Assembly: GCA_018398765.1 (NCBI GenBank)
Contig: JAHBMJ010000372.1
Location: 1,386 to 49,041 of the forward strand
Direction: 5' to 3'
Source: Chromera velia
Taxonomy: Eukaryota; Sar; Chromeraceae
DNA: 47,656 bases
Both the position numbers and the translations under genes were made by a program. Below, one piece after another: positions 21,207-33,029 of the stretch (its first letter is position 1; every line of letters starts with the position of its first letter). Under the pieces are notes generated by a model. The model did no database searches and was not told the DNA's origin. It worked only from the letters and a program-made list of their open reading frames with translations.

Positions 21207-23815
21207 TTACATGCCTGCCGACTGTTGGTGTCGATCCAGCAGGCAGGACGTCTCTCTCAAGAGCGATGAATGCACATGCACTCTCACCCACATGAAGGAC
21301 AGGAAGGAAGCGTGGAATGGAGGAAGAGGAGTGAGGAGGTGGATGGGTTGGAGAATGAGAGAGTGCATAAATGAATGAATGAATGAATGAATGAAGTCGC
21401 CGCTTTTCTTTTCTATGCGCGCTCACTGATAGAATCGAAAATGAATCATGAGACGTGCACACGAATGGTGTGTGTCGAGTCATTGAGGTAGGTGATCAGC
21501 CGTTCCTTTTTTCTCTCTCTCTCCTTGTCCTCTTTGCTTTGTCCTTCATTCCGTCCTGCCTCTCTCCCAACACAATCACCCCCCTCCCTCTTTGACCCCC
21601 TGCTCCTCTCTCTCTCTCTTTACTTAATTGAAGGTGCTTGCCAGACAAAAAGACAGACAGATGAGCAGGTGCAGCCGAGACGAACCACACCATCTGCCTG
21701 CCTGTCTGTCTGTCTCTGCCTTTCGTTTCTTCTCCATCCTTTCTCTCCCCTCTCCTCCTGTCGATCGATGGCGTCTCCTTCCCAGCCCAACCCAGCATGC
21801 CAGCAGGCAGGCTGCCAGCCACACACATTCAACCCAAGCGCATGTGGCGCGTGTAGTGGGCAGGCCACTGGTCCATCCAGCATTTGCCTGAGGGCAGGCA
21901 AGTCGGGAAGGAAAGAAAGATATTCAAGCAGGAGAACCGGAAGGCAGGCGAAAGGCAAAAAGAACAGGGGGGAAATCAGAACAGCGTGTGGCATACGGAA
22001 TGACCAGCCTCATGTCCCCCTCTCAAAAAACAAAAAAATACATTCCGCTCTCTGTGCAGAAATCCCTCCCCACACTGTGTCTGATTCATTCACTCACTCA
22101 CTGGCCCCCCAGCGTACCCACCCACCCACCCACTGACCTTGTGAGCGCAGATCGTCCCAAAACTCGATCGTCTCGGCTGCACATGCCGCCTGACACCTGA
22201 AGAATTGATACCTGCATTCATGTTTTGCATGACCAACATTGAATGCGAAAGGGACCTGATGTGAGATGAAGGCCAGGGAGAGTGCGTCCTTGCGTGCGTG
22301 CATGCTAGAGTTTGTGCATGGGCGTGTGCGTTTGTGTTTTGGATGGAGAGGGAGGGGTTGCGTGCGGGAAGCACCACCTGTCTGTTTCTGTTTGTGCCTC
22401 TGGACAGAGATAAACGATCATCAAAGGCTTTGTTCGGGTTGACGAGTCTCTCTTTCTTCTTTTTTCCCTCAAGGCCGCGCGTCTTTTTTTCTTTCGACAT
22501 GTCTTTCCGTCCTTGTTTGCTTCTTTCTCTCCTTCTGCCCGACTTTCTTCTTTTTCTGCTCCATCCCTTCCATCCGTTCTTCTTTCCTTCGCCCCTTTCG
22601 CCTCCCTCCTTTCATTCCCTTTCTCCTTCCTCTTTGCTGCGTGAAACAGAAAAAAACTTCATCCAGCTGCCATCAACTGACGACCGACTTTGGAAAAAAT
22701 GAAGCGCGACTGCCTGCTGAACTCTTGGCCGACTTCCTTTTCTTAAAGATCTGGCTCTCTTCCTTCCTATCGTCGTTCGTTCGTTCGTTCGTTCGTTTTT
22801 CTTTTTTTTTTTTCTTCCTTCCTTCCTTCCTTCCTTCCTTTCTTTCTTTCTTTCTTTCTTTCTTTGTTTTTTGTCTGCGTTTGCTCAATCGCTCACTTCC
22901 TCTGCGTCTCGCTGAGTCATTTCAGCACGCGCCTACACACCTGAAATTCGGAAAGAAGGAAGGCAGGCAGACTCACTTGCACCGTGTGTGTTCCTCTCCC
23001 AGCTCATGTCTGCATCTCAGCCAGACCGTGTACCTCAACAGACAACGGCCAAGCTGTTGGCTCTGGAGAAATCGGGGGTCCTGAGAGAGAGAGCGTCCGT
23101 CAGGCGATAGCGACAATCAATCAATTCTGTCTCACGAATAATGTTGATAAATGGACAACATGTTTTTGAGGCAAAAACTCTCGCAACAGTTACAAGAGCA
23201 GACCACCGTAATAATTTGGACAAGCAATCAAGAAAGAAGGGGCATAAGCAAAACTAAGCGGTGGATGAAATGTGTCAACCAAATAGCACTACAGGAAGGA
23301 GAGGCTGGGCAGAGGATCAAGTGAGGCGGCATCAAGGCATCCCGTGGGGGACACAACTGATGGGGGCCCAGCGGATATGATTGGACGCAATAACAGAGTG
23401 CACTCACTCAGCCAACATAGGTCTAGCCAAACAGGGACAACCGCTTGTTCTGGTTTATGACACGCAAGGAGAGAAGCTCCCTCCCATGCAGCCTTCGGAA
23501 GGCCCGCCCAACCAGCCAAGAGACAGGCAGGCAGCCTGAAAAAGCCTTGGAGAAACTTACTTCTCAAGGCAAGCACATGCACTTCACACACGGACGGACA
23601 GGCAGAAAAGGGAGGGTGCCAACTAGGTCGGTACAGACTGAGGGTCTGATGGAGAGAGGAGGAAGGAACAACACAGGGACTCGAGGTACGCACATGCAGA
23701 CCAAATAACACCCAACTCGCTTACTTACATCACAATGAGGGTTCTCTGAGTCTACTGCGTCCATGTTCATGACAGGCATATGGCCTGACACGTACTTCTC
23801 GTGTGCTCGTGACAT
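21207..23815 (-). CDS. Cytochrome c oxidase subunit 6B-like protein
   Basis: Five-exon model, 106 aa, open throughout: 23815-23729, 23080-23027, 22255-22138, 21887-21834 and 21214-21207. After a Met-rich leader comes NPHCDDPRF, then Q-x-Q-x-x-x-R-C-x-x-R-Y, the pattern that opens COX6B (DPRF..QNQ.R.CW..Y). It is followed by C-x10-C (HECRYQFFRC then QAAC) and FWDDLRSQG, matching the C-x10-C and WDEQR-x-x-G tail of COX6B. COX6B is a CHCH protein on the intermembrane face of mitochondrial complex IV that helps dimerise it. Oddity: the partner cysteine of the usual first C-x9-C motif is absent and the loop before the second motif is longer. The last exon is only eight coding nt (GM, stop); an alternative acceptor at 21222 would give a basic 42-codon tail ending at 21094. 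The upstream in-frame ATG 23899 could be the start instead. The gene is divergent from eIF3a. Confidence 0.5.
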
Positions 23816-24422
23816 GGTGTCAGCCAGACTCGCCACGGGTGCACGTACAAAAATTGAAAGGAAAACTTCTTCCCAGGACGGAAGAACTACAGAGGGCACA
23901 AGACAGGCTGACTCCTGAGAAAGAAAGACCTACAGGAGCCAAGTTCACGGATTTCTGAAGCAAGTGAGGCTGACGTGGAAGAGCAGCAGACTTAAGGCGG
24001 ACTACTCTCATGCAGTCAGTCTGCTTGTGGAAGTGTCAGTCCCGATAGAGTCCCGGAAGGCACATTTGACGCGCAATATTCGGCGCGCGCGGTCCCGACA
24101 GCCAAGATTTTGTGTGATTTTTATGTGAATTCTGTGCGTGCGTCAATCCTCTTGGACAGTTTTTTTCCGACGGACCGCGCCGGAAGAGAGACTGCAAGGT
24201 GAAGGGAAGGCGTCTCAAACGATCCCGAGAGATTCTGAATTCGATCGATCTTCCTGGTGGAAGGAAAAACTTGAAGGCGTTTCTCTGTCACAGGGGAAGA
24301 AGTCAGTCCACGGTGTTCCCGGTGAAAGGGGTGTGTTTGAGCAGCAATTTGTTTGAGCGGTTTCCGTCATTTGTGAAGAGTGAGGCGCGAGAAGCGAGTT
24401 TGTCTTCACTTGGGGAGTGACG
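23816..24422. promoter_or_regulatory. Divergent promoter region between COX6B-like gene and eIF3a
   Basis: 607 bp separate the two start codons, which face away from each other. The plus-strand side (about 24050-24422) has CG-rich segments such as GGCGCGCGCGG and is probably the eIF3a 5' leader. Assignment as a shared promoter is inferred from orientation alone. Confidence 0.45.
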
Positions 24423-27400
24423 ATGGCAAGCGTTTTGAAACCCGAGAATGCCCTCAGAAGGGCACAAGAGCTGGAGGCTGTGGGGCAGCGTGAAGATGCG
24501 CTCACGGAACTCCAAAAGTTCATCAGCAACCGAAAATTCAAGTAAGTCATCAGAGACTGGAAATGCTTTTGTGTTTATCCCCGCCTCTCTCTATCTCTTT
24601 GTCAAGGCGATCGGTCCTTCTCCACCGCGCGCCTCTTGTTTGGCCGATGACTACAAAGATGGGGCAATCAAAGTGTACGCCCCAAGCCCTAGAAGAGACT
24701 GAACTTCTGTACATTCGTGTTCTACCCACGTCCACCCCCCGTCCCCACCCCCTGCCCCACAGGCACCAGCAGTTCACAATCCACATGGAGGAGATTCTCA
24801 AGAAGTACATCGAACTGTGTGTCGAGCTGAACAAGATCAAGCAGGCCAAAGATGGCTTGATCAACTACAGGAGTCAGTTGGGGTGTGTGGAAGGAAGTGC
24901 ACCCTCGTGCCGTCTCGTTACCTTTCGCGGAGACGGGAGGTGGGGCTGCGAAACAAAACTGAAAGCACACACATGCACACAATACACCAACCACCACACA
25001 CACTCGCGCACAGGCAGGCAGATAGAGAGGTCGAGAGGAGAAAGGAAATTACGAGTCTCCCCTCCATAATGAGGCGTCTCTGGGCAAAAGAACATTCTAA
25101 TCTCAGGGGGGTCATCCGTGGAGGAACACAAACAAAACAGCCTTCTTCAAGAATGAGGCTGGTGTTGCTTTACTGTCTCTTCACGTTCGGGCATCGCTCT
25201 TCCTTGTGAGCGCCCTGTGCAGAGATGAACGCGCACTTACATTACATACTTATCAGAGAGAGTGGTATTTTTGAAGATCATTCGCTGTTCTCGTCTCTTT
25301 TCTGTTTTCCGTATCCTCACTACCACAAGCTATCGCGACAGACGTTTTGTTGCCCTTTCTCATCTCACTGAGACACACAATTCAAGTCGGATTTTACCTT
25401 CCGTCCCCCTCTGGCTTCCCGTCCTTCCTTCCTTCCTTCCTGTCTACCTGCCTGCAGCCCTGTGCCAAAACCAGGGAGAGACCCAGAGTCTGCAGACGGT
25501 CCTCTCCAATTTCAGAGAGAGGGCAGAGTCTCGGGTCGCTGCTGCGATGAAGAAGTCCACCGACTTTGAATTGGCAGAGGACCTGGAGGCAGAAGAGGCA
25601 CCCGAGCAGATCCTCATGAAGACTCTGATGGCGGTCAGTCAGTCAATAAAGCAGTAAAGCAGCTGGCAGGCGAACGGACCTTGAGCTCGTCAGTGACGGA
25701 AGGGAAGGGAAGACTGTCTCATCAAGAGAAGAGAGGAGAGACGGCGGTTTCTTGCTTGCCATCTGCGTTGTTCGATGGACCATCAAAGAGAGAATCTTCT
25801 AGGGTTCCCCACTGAGGTGGGGGGGCTGAGGACGCATTCTTCTTTTTTTTGCACGATGCCTTGCTTTTCACTTCCATTTTTTCCCTTTTCTTTCTTTCTG
25901 TCTCTCTTTTTTCAGGATGCGGGGCGCGACCAGATGTCCCGTGAGGTGCACCAGACCCTCAGGTTCTGTTGGGAGTGCTACAAGACGACCCTAGAGATTC
26001 TGAGAAACAACAAGGCTCTCGAGAAAGTGTACCACAAGACCGCCGCCAAGGCTTTTGAATTCTGTGTCACCCACAAGAGGCTCCAGGAGTTCAAAAGACT
26101 CTGTGAGATGCTCAGAAGCCATTACGCTCTCCTCCAGAGAAGTTAGTGTCTGCCCTCTCCTCTCACATTCATGTCATGAAGCATCGCTGGGTGTTGCTTG
26201 ATTCGATTCTTCAAGACACTGACAGACGATTCGAGTCGGGCAGTCAGAGGGGCTCTCCTCCACTTTTCCCTCCTAGCGCACCTCACCCAAGTTCCTTTGG
26301 CTGGAATGCTGTTGGCCCCCCTCTCGATCGACTCTTCCTTCCCTCTCCCCCTTCGCCTTGGAAGTCACGAAAACTGTCGCAAGAGACAAAGCGATGCAAT
26401 TGATCTCATAACCTCAGCAAAGCGAGCAGTTGGTGCCATGACAAGAAAAACACGCGTATCATTTGTGTGTCTTTCTTCACGCTTTGCACATCCCTTCTGC
26501 TGCAGCTGGTCTCGGGGGCGGCGCCAACCTGGTTTCTCTCTCCAACCCCGACACTGTTGCTTTGATCCTTGAGACACGTCTCGTTCAGCTGAAGACAGCA
26601 GTTTCCCTGGAACTGTTCAGAGAGGCGTACGCAACTGCAGAGGATATTCACATTCTCATGAGCAGACACAAGAAGGTGACGGCGTTTATCTCAGCGCTTT
26701 TCTATGAGAAGCTCGCTGAGATCTTTTGGGTTGCTGAGGAGACCATCTTTCATGCCAACGCACTTCTGAAATGCGTACAGCTGAACAGAGGGGCGGCCGG
26801 CCCAAAGAAAAGCACGCAGACTGCGCTGGCTGCTGTCGTTTTGGCAGTCCTCGGCATTCCTCCCTACACGTCAGTCAGTCAGTCAGCAGACTCCTCCCCA
26901 GACTGCGGAGCCCCCTTCCCGGTCCCGTTATCCGTTCTTTCTCTCTATTCTTTAGTGTCTCCGCAGATTTGATCTGCTTGACGATCCGTCCGTCCTCTCC
27001 TTCTCTCTTATGTGTCCTCGGCTCGTCCAGTCTTGCCCCTGTGCACGGCCTTCTTGACACCCTGTTTGCGTTGTGCATGCAGAAGAGATCTGCAGTCCAG
27101 CTGCTCAGCATCATGACTTCAGCAGGGAAAAATGGGACTCGAACACGTTTATTGTCATTTTGAACCTTCCATATCGTTGTTCATTTATTTTGCGTGTTTT
27201 CTTTCTTTCAGCGCTTTTAGGGGCAGTGCGGGCGACTTGGACCCTGAGCAGACGGTCAAGGCGAAGAAGCAGAAGATGGCAGCTCTGATGCATCTCCCTC
27301 AGGTCTGTCTCTAGAGTTTGTTTCCTTCAATTCCGCTCCCTCGCTCGTTCGGTTATTCATTCACTCTAAGGTTGGTTATCCATTCGTTCACTCGCTTCTG

Positions 27401-30400
27401 AATGACCTGCCTCTCTCTGGCCTTGCCCACAAAGAACGTTAACAGAGTTGGAACCCGCTTTCCTGAACAAAAAAAGGAGAAAAATGCGATTCTCCCTCGA
27501 TGCTCTGTCCCTTCTTAGCACCCACCGGCTGTGCATAGAATCTGAAGAAAATGAAACAGAATCCCCCCCCACCTCTCCGCTTTGCTTCCCGTCGACAGCC
27601 TTGGCGCTTCTCATTAGACTCCACCAGTGATTGTGCATTGATCGTCTATGAGCTGGGTAAAGGTAACTTTGCACATTCCTTCATTCCTTGAATTTCCTTT
27701 GCTGCCTTTCTGCCTGCCTGGCTGCAGGTGCCCACTCGCGAGTCCCTTATCTCCGAGATCCAGGCAAAGAATTTCGTCAACGCGGCCCCCCCTGCCGTGC
27801 AACAGCTGTTCGCACTGATTGAGGACAAATTCACTCCCCTGTCCCTCTGGTCGGTTGGTTGGTTGGTGGGTCCTCTCTTCAGATGTTGTCTGGGCGGCCT
27901 TTGACGTTCCGTTGTCTGGCAAGTTTGCCGGTTTTCCATGTGTTTTTCCCCTTCCTCTACGTGTCTCTGTTGATCTCTTTGTCCATCTTTTGATCAAAAA
28001 GAGAAGACAAGAAAAAGTATGCTGCGTTTCCATCTTCTTTTCCTTCGGGCACCTTCCGACTTCCATTGGGAGTGGAGGAGCACAATTCCTTTCCCCCCTG
28101 TTCTGGCTGATTGGATTGATGGCTTGATTGATCGAGTGGATGGATGGATGGATGCAGCCGTGATGCCATTCCCCTTCTGGAGTCCTTCAAGGACTCAGAG
28201 GACCTCAACGTGTACGTTCCATCGATCAAGAAGGTCGTCTTCTGGAAACTCATGAGACAGCTCAGCGGCATCTACTCGGTCCTGTCCATTTCTGCCTTCT
28301 GTGAAAACCTCTGCCCTGAGAGCTTCATGCCCTGGAGCGAGGTCGGTCGGTCTGTCAAGGGAGGATAAAAGGCCGCAGACAGGTTCTTGTCGTGGCCAGC
28401 TATCAGACTCAGATGATGAAGGCAAATGTATCGCTCTGATGGCTGAAAAGAACGACTTTCTCTCACGGTTTTGCATTCGCGATCGGAGAGTCCGCACCCT
28501 TTCGCTCGTTGATGAGACAAATTTCTATGGGTAATTTGCGTCTGACGTCTCCGGACTCTGATGCATAAAAGAATTGAAATCACTGAGGGCACGAGGCACA
28601 CACAAACGGACGGATGCACACGTACAGACGATAGGGGTGGGTTGACGTCTTCAAAAAAAGCCGGGACTCTTCTCCCGATCTGTCGCTTTACTTTGTTGAC
28701 CGTCACTCACTCTCTCATTTACTGACTCACTCCTCATCTGCATCATGCAGGCGGAAGCCAACTTGGTTGACCTCGTGCACCAGGGACAGGTGGGGGCCCG
28801 CATCGATCACGTCAAGGGGGTGCTGCGATTTGAGGCTGCGGCTTCAGACCCTGCCTCCATTCTGCAGTCGTCCATGGCAGAGCTGGGCTCTCAGCTGTCC
28901 AGGGCTGTGAGGATGATGTTTCCCGGGGAGGCGGAGGACCTGGCACAGAAGAGAAGAGTCGAACTGTTGGACTGCATGGAGGCCAGGATCGATATGGAGG
29001 GCGCGCAACTCGAGCGAAGAGTTAGGGACATCTCCGAGCGCAACAAGAAGAGACAGGAAGTCAAACAACGCATTGAGGCCGTCAGTCCCCCCGTGCAATT
29101 ATTACCCTCTCTGTTTTTTCGGATGAAGTGTATGAAACGATGATGCGACAGGACGCACATCCGACACCTTTGAACTCTTTGTTGAACTCGTTTTCATCTC
29201 TTGGCGGTGCCTCTGCTGCAGCGCTTTGTCTTCTTTGAGCCGGTTGGGGTGGTGGAGGACTTTTCTGTTAATCCTGAAACAAATCGTGAGTGACTAGTCC
29301 TCTGCATCTTCCTGGTGTGTGTCGTCCGTTTCCCTCGTTTTCTCTTTTCTGCCTCGTGACATTTGTTTTACGGGCGGCCTCTCCTGTTTTCACTTTTCGC
29401 TTTCCAGGTCCGGCATTCAGCGTTGTGTGCTGTTTTCCTTCTCCTTTTTGCAGGACCAGCGTCTTCGTGCGGAGAGAGTGAAGCGCGAGGAGGAGGAGGC
29501 GGAGAGGCGCAGACAGGAGGAGGAGAGGCGCAAGAGAGAGGAGGAGCGGTTGAAGGCCGAGAGAAAGAAGAGAGAGGAGGAGAAGAGACTCGAGATGCTC
29601 GATGTCCTCAAGAAAGTCGCCAACGAGGGTACCACTGCTGCGAAGATCAAGGTCAGTCAGTCAGTCAGTTAGTCAATCAACTCACGGGTTTGCAAGATTC
29701 TTGAAAACACAGAAATGCACACAGACAGACAGACAGACAGACAGACATAGCACACAGAGAATGTACCCATTTGCCATGAAACGTCTTCTAGAAGCGCGAA
29801 AGAGAAAAGAATTGGTTATTCCGAACTGTCGCGTCTCTCTCTTTCTCTAACATGTGTTTGTGGTGGTGTGTCTCATTCTCTCTCCGTTTCTCTTCACCCA
29901 AACGAACGCGTGAAAAACTTGTGTCACCGAAACCCAAACACGCTGTCTGTCTGTCTGTCTGTCTGACTGTCAACCCAACCCTGCAGGTGGCAGGCAAGAG
30001 GGTCGACGAGCTCCAGCTGGAGGACGTGGAGCATCTTGAGGAGGCAGAGTTGGAGCGTGCGCAGGAGGAGCAGAGGAAGCAGGAGAGGGCAGAGCGTATC
30101 AAGCTCCGCAAGCTGGAGGCCAAGCGGGTGGACCACCTTGTCAGGGCCCTCCGCACGGAGGAGCAGCCCTTCTTGCAGAAGTGGCAGAAGACAACTCAGG
30201 AGAGCGACACCAAATTTGTGGAAGAGCAGGAACTCATCAGAGAAAAAAGTGAGTTGAGAGAGCCACATGAGATGAAATGACAAGGGCGCACAAATAGAAA
30301 GAAACAGGAAGAGAGTGCACACATATCATACAAAAAGAAGCAGTGCATGAAGAAGAGAAACTGGTACCGGAGGGAGCACTGCGGGAAAGAAAAGGGAATC

Positions 30401-30774
30401 GAAGTGAAAAAGCAAGAGCGACGCTCAATCCGAACAAGGTCAAAGTAGTTGTTCCTAGTGGTGGTGGTAAAAGGTTTGTCATCAGATCTACAGCCGTGCC
30501 CACCGTTCAGGTCTCCGTGTTCTGCTCTCGGACACACGCTGTTTTTCCACCTTCACGCCGACAGGAAGAGAATTAACAAAGAGAGAGATCGGGAGGGAGG
30601 AACGCAGGGAGAATGAACGAAAGGAAGAAAGCAAAACATACAAAAAAGAAGAGCAAGGAAAAGGAGAGAAAAAGAGAAGAAGCGGAGAGACAGAAGGGAG
30701 GGACTGAATCTTCACTGTCCAAGGATGCCCCTCCTTCCTTCCTTCTCCCTTAATTCCCCGCCTCCTTCCTTTTT

Positions 30775-30809
<35 letters not shown>

Positions 30810-32573
30810 GCAGCTGCCAAGGAGAGGTTCGATGCTGAGAAGGAGCTGAAGGCGAGCCTGAAGCCTTGCGAGAAGGTGGTCAACGTCTGGCTGGAGGAGA
30901 GAATGAAGGGCAGAATCGCACAACACCAGAGAGACCTGGCAGAACAGACCGCAAGACTTCAACAGGTTGGTCAGGCCGGAATGGATCGATGACTCTTCCT
31001 TTGCTGCTTGCTTTCTTGCTTTTGTGTTTTCCCGCCCGCGTAGCTGCATGTAAGTTGTTTGTACGGCTTGACTGTCTGTTTTCCGTATAACACCTGGCGG
31101 TTGTCTCTAAACCTTCTCCTTCGCTTTCCATGCCCTATTCCTTGCCTCACTGCTCTCCTATCATTGCCCACTTCCTTCTCTTTCGTTTTTTTTGTTTTCC
31201 TGTCTCACTTTCTGTCCCTCTGCTTGCAGGAAGTGCTGCGGAACAAAATCGCCAGAGCGCGTGAGAGGAGACGCAGGGAAGACATGCGAAGACGTGAGGA
31301 GGAGGAGAGACAGAGACTGGAAGAAGAGAGACAGAGGAGAGCTGCCAGCAGAGGAGGTAGATCGGTGAGTGAGTGAGAGTGCATTCTCTCGCAAGTTTCC
31401 GGACGGCCATTTCTGTTCTTTCGACATCCCTCTCCAGCTCTTTCCCGCTCCCTCCCCCCGTCCTTTCTTTGAATGTGTGTGTATGATTGCCGGTCTTTGG
31501 TTCTGTCCCTTTTTGCTTCGTTCCTTTCCAGCGAGACCGCCGGACGACGCCCACGTTCCAACACCCCCCTCAGCTGCATGCCGCTTTCTGTAACCCTCCA
31601 ACCCGCGCAGAGGCCATCACGGCCTCATCCGCATTCACACCCACTATCTCGATCTAACATGGATGGAGAGAGAGAGAGAGAGAGAGAAAAGAGAGCTCCA
31701 TTCAGAGCAGCCAGAGATACTGTGCATTTCCATCTTCAAGTGTAGGGAGTCTTCCTGGCTCCTCTTCATTGTCACCCTCTTTCTTTCTTTCTTTCTTTCT
31801 TCCTTTCTTTCTTTCTTTACTCGATCAGGACTCTGACCGCACCGACTCCGACTACTCCGACAGCGACTATTCCGATGATAGCAGAAGAAGCCGAGGCCGC
31901 AGTCCTCCCGCAAGAAGGGGGGGCGGCAGAGGCCGGTCCCGTTCCCGCTCCTACACCCCCTCCTCCCGTTCCCGGTCCTCCAGCAGGGGTCCCCGGAGGG
32001 GCGGCGGCGGCGGCAGAGGACGGAGCCCCTCCGACTCCCGCACACCCCCCAGAGGAGGGAGAGACAGGTCCAGATCGCCGCCCGCAAGGGGGGGAGCAGG
32101 GCGACGCGATGAGGGCGACGACTGGCGCCGCGCGGGGGGGCCGGGCCCTCGAGGCGGCGGCGGAAGAGACAGAGACGACGATCCACCCAGGGTGGGTGCG
32201 TGTGTGAGTGTTTTCTTCTCGTGTGTCGGTGTGAATTTTGTTCCTTTTCTTTACTCTCTCTTCTGATGGGACAAGTCCTTTGTTTCCTCCTCTTGGTCTC
32301 GTAAAGGTGAAGTTTCAAATCGTTTTTGTGGTCATTCATCGTGTCAGTGAATCACAAAAAAAGACAGTCACTCACCTGCTTGTTCTCTTCTCTGGATGCA
32401 GAGAGACGGAGGGGGGGACCGTGAGTGGAGGGGCGGGGCTCGCGAGAGAGACGAGAGGGACGACGGACCTCGTGGTGGACCTAGGGGAGGTGGCCGTGAT
32501 TGGGTGGGTCCTCTCTCTCTCTTTCTCTTTCTCTCTCTCTCTGGCGCAGACATACTTTTGTGTGTGTGAGTGT

Positions 32574-32616
<43 letters not shown>

Positions 32617-32767
32617 AAGGAGCGAGATAGATACGTTTCTGTTTCTTTTCTTTGTCCTTTCTGATGATTCTTTTGCGTTGACTCTCCTCTTTCGTTTGTT
32701 CTTTCTGTTTGAAGTTTTCACCTCTTTCACCATCCGCTGATTGTTTCTGTTCATCATGTGCCGTCTG

Positions 32768-32798
<31 letters not shown>

Positions 32799-33029
32799 GT
32801 GTCATCGCAGGACAACGTCCGTGATAACCCCCGTGGAGACAGAGACCGCGACCGCAGAGACGGTTCCCCTTCCGACAGAGGAGGCAGAGGACGCGGTCCC
32901 CCCCCCAGGGGGGACAGAGACAGAGATGCAGGCAGTCCTCCCCGTAGAGACGACAGAGACGCGCCGTCTCCGAAACCGGCGGAGGAGGGATGGGAAGTAC
33001 AGAAGCCCAAGGGGAGAGGGAGGAAGTGA
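24423..33029 (+). CDS. eIF3a: Eukaryotic translation initiation factor 3 subunit A
   Basis: Sixteen-exon model, 1050 aa, in frame throughout: 24423-24541, 24763-24872, 25458-25633, 25916-26141, 26506-26869, 27212-27302, 27728-27849, 28158-28341, 28751-29080, 29454-29651, 29987-30248, 30814-30965, 31230-31364, 31829-32191, 32402-32503 and 32811-33029. The start (KPENALRRAQEL) and the following helices (YIELCVELNKIKQAKDGLINYR; VHQTLRFCWECYKTTLEILRNN) match the N-terminal alpha-solenoid of eIF3a. Residues ~300-500 form the PCI/winged-helix region (LVDLVHQGQVGARIDHVKGVL). A long charged coiled coil follows (~550-820, EERRRKREEE type), including a DELQLEDVEHLEEAELE segment like the DIDIEDLEEL segment of animal eIF3a. 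Exons 14-16 encode a tail of DSDY repeats, then RS/RGG-rich sequence, ending EEGWEVQKPKGRGRK. eIF3a is the scaffold of the eIF3 complex on the 40S subunit. A possible 64-nt exon at 29222-29285 is excluded because it would break the frame. Confidence 0.93.
30767..30812. repeat. TTTC microsatellite before an eIF3a acceptor
   Basis: (TTTC)n runs directly into TGCAG and exon 12 (30814). A similar TTTC tract at ~31781-31819 precedes exon 14 (31829), and a CT run at ~32769-32795 precedes the last exon (32811). Confidence 0.9.

Noticed and set aside
29222-29285. Constitutive eIF3a exon
   Set aside because: Its 64-nt length would shift the strongly conserved coiled-coil frame that follows. Direct joining of 29080 to 29454 keeps the frame.
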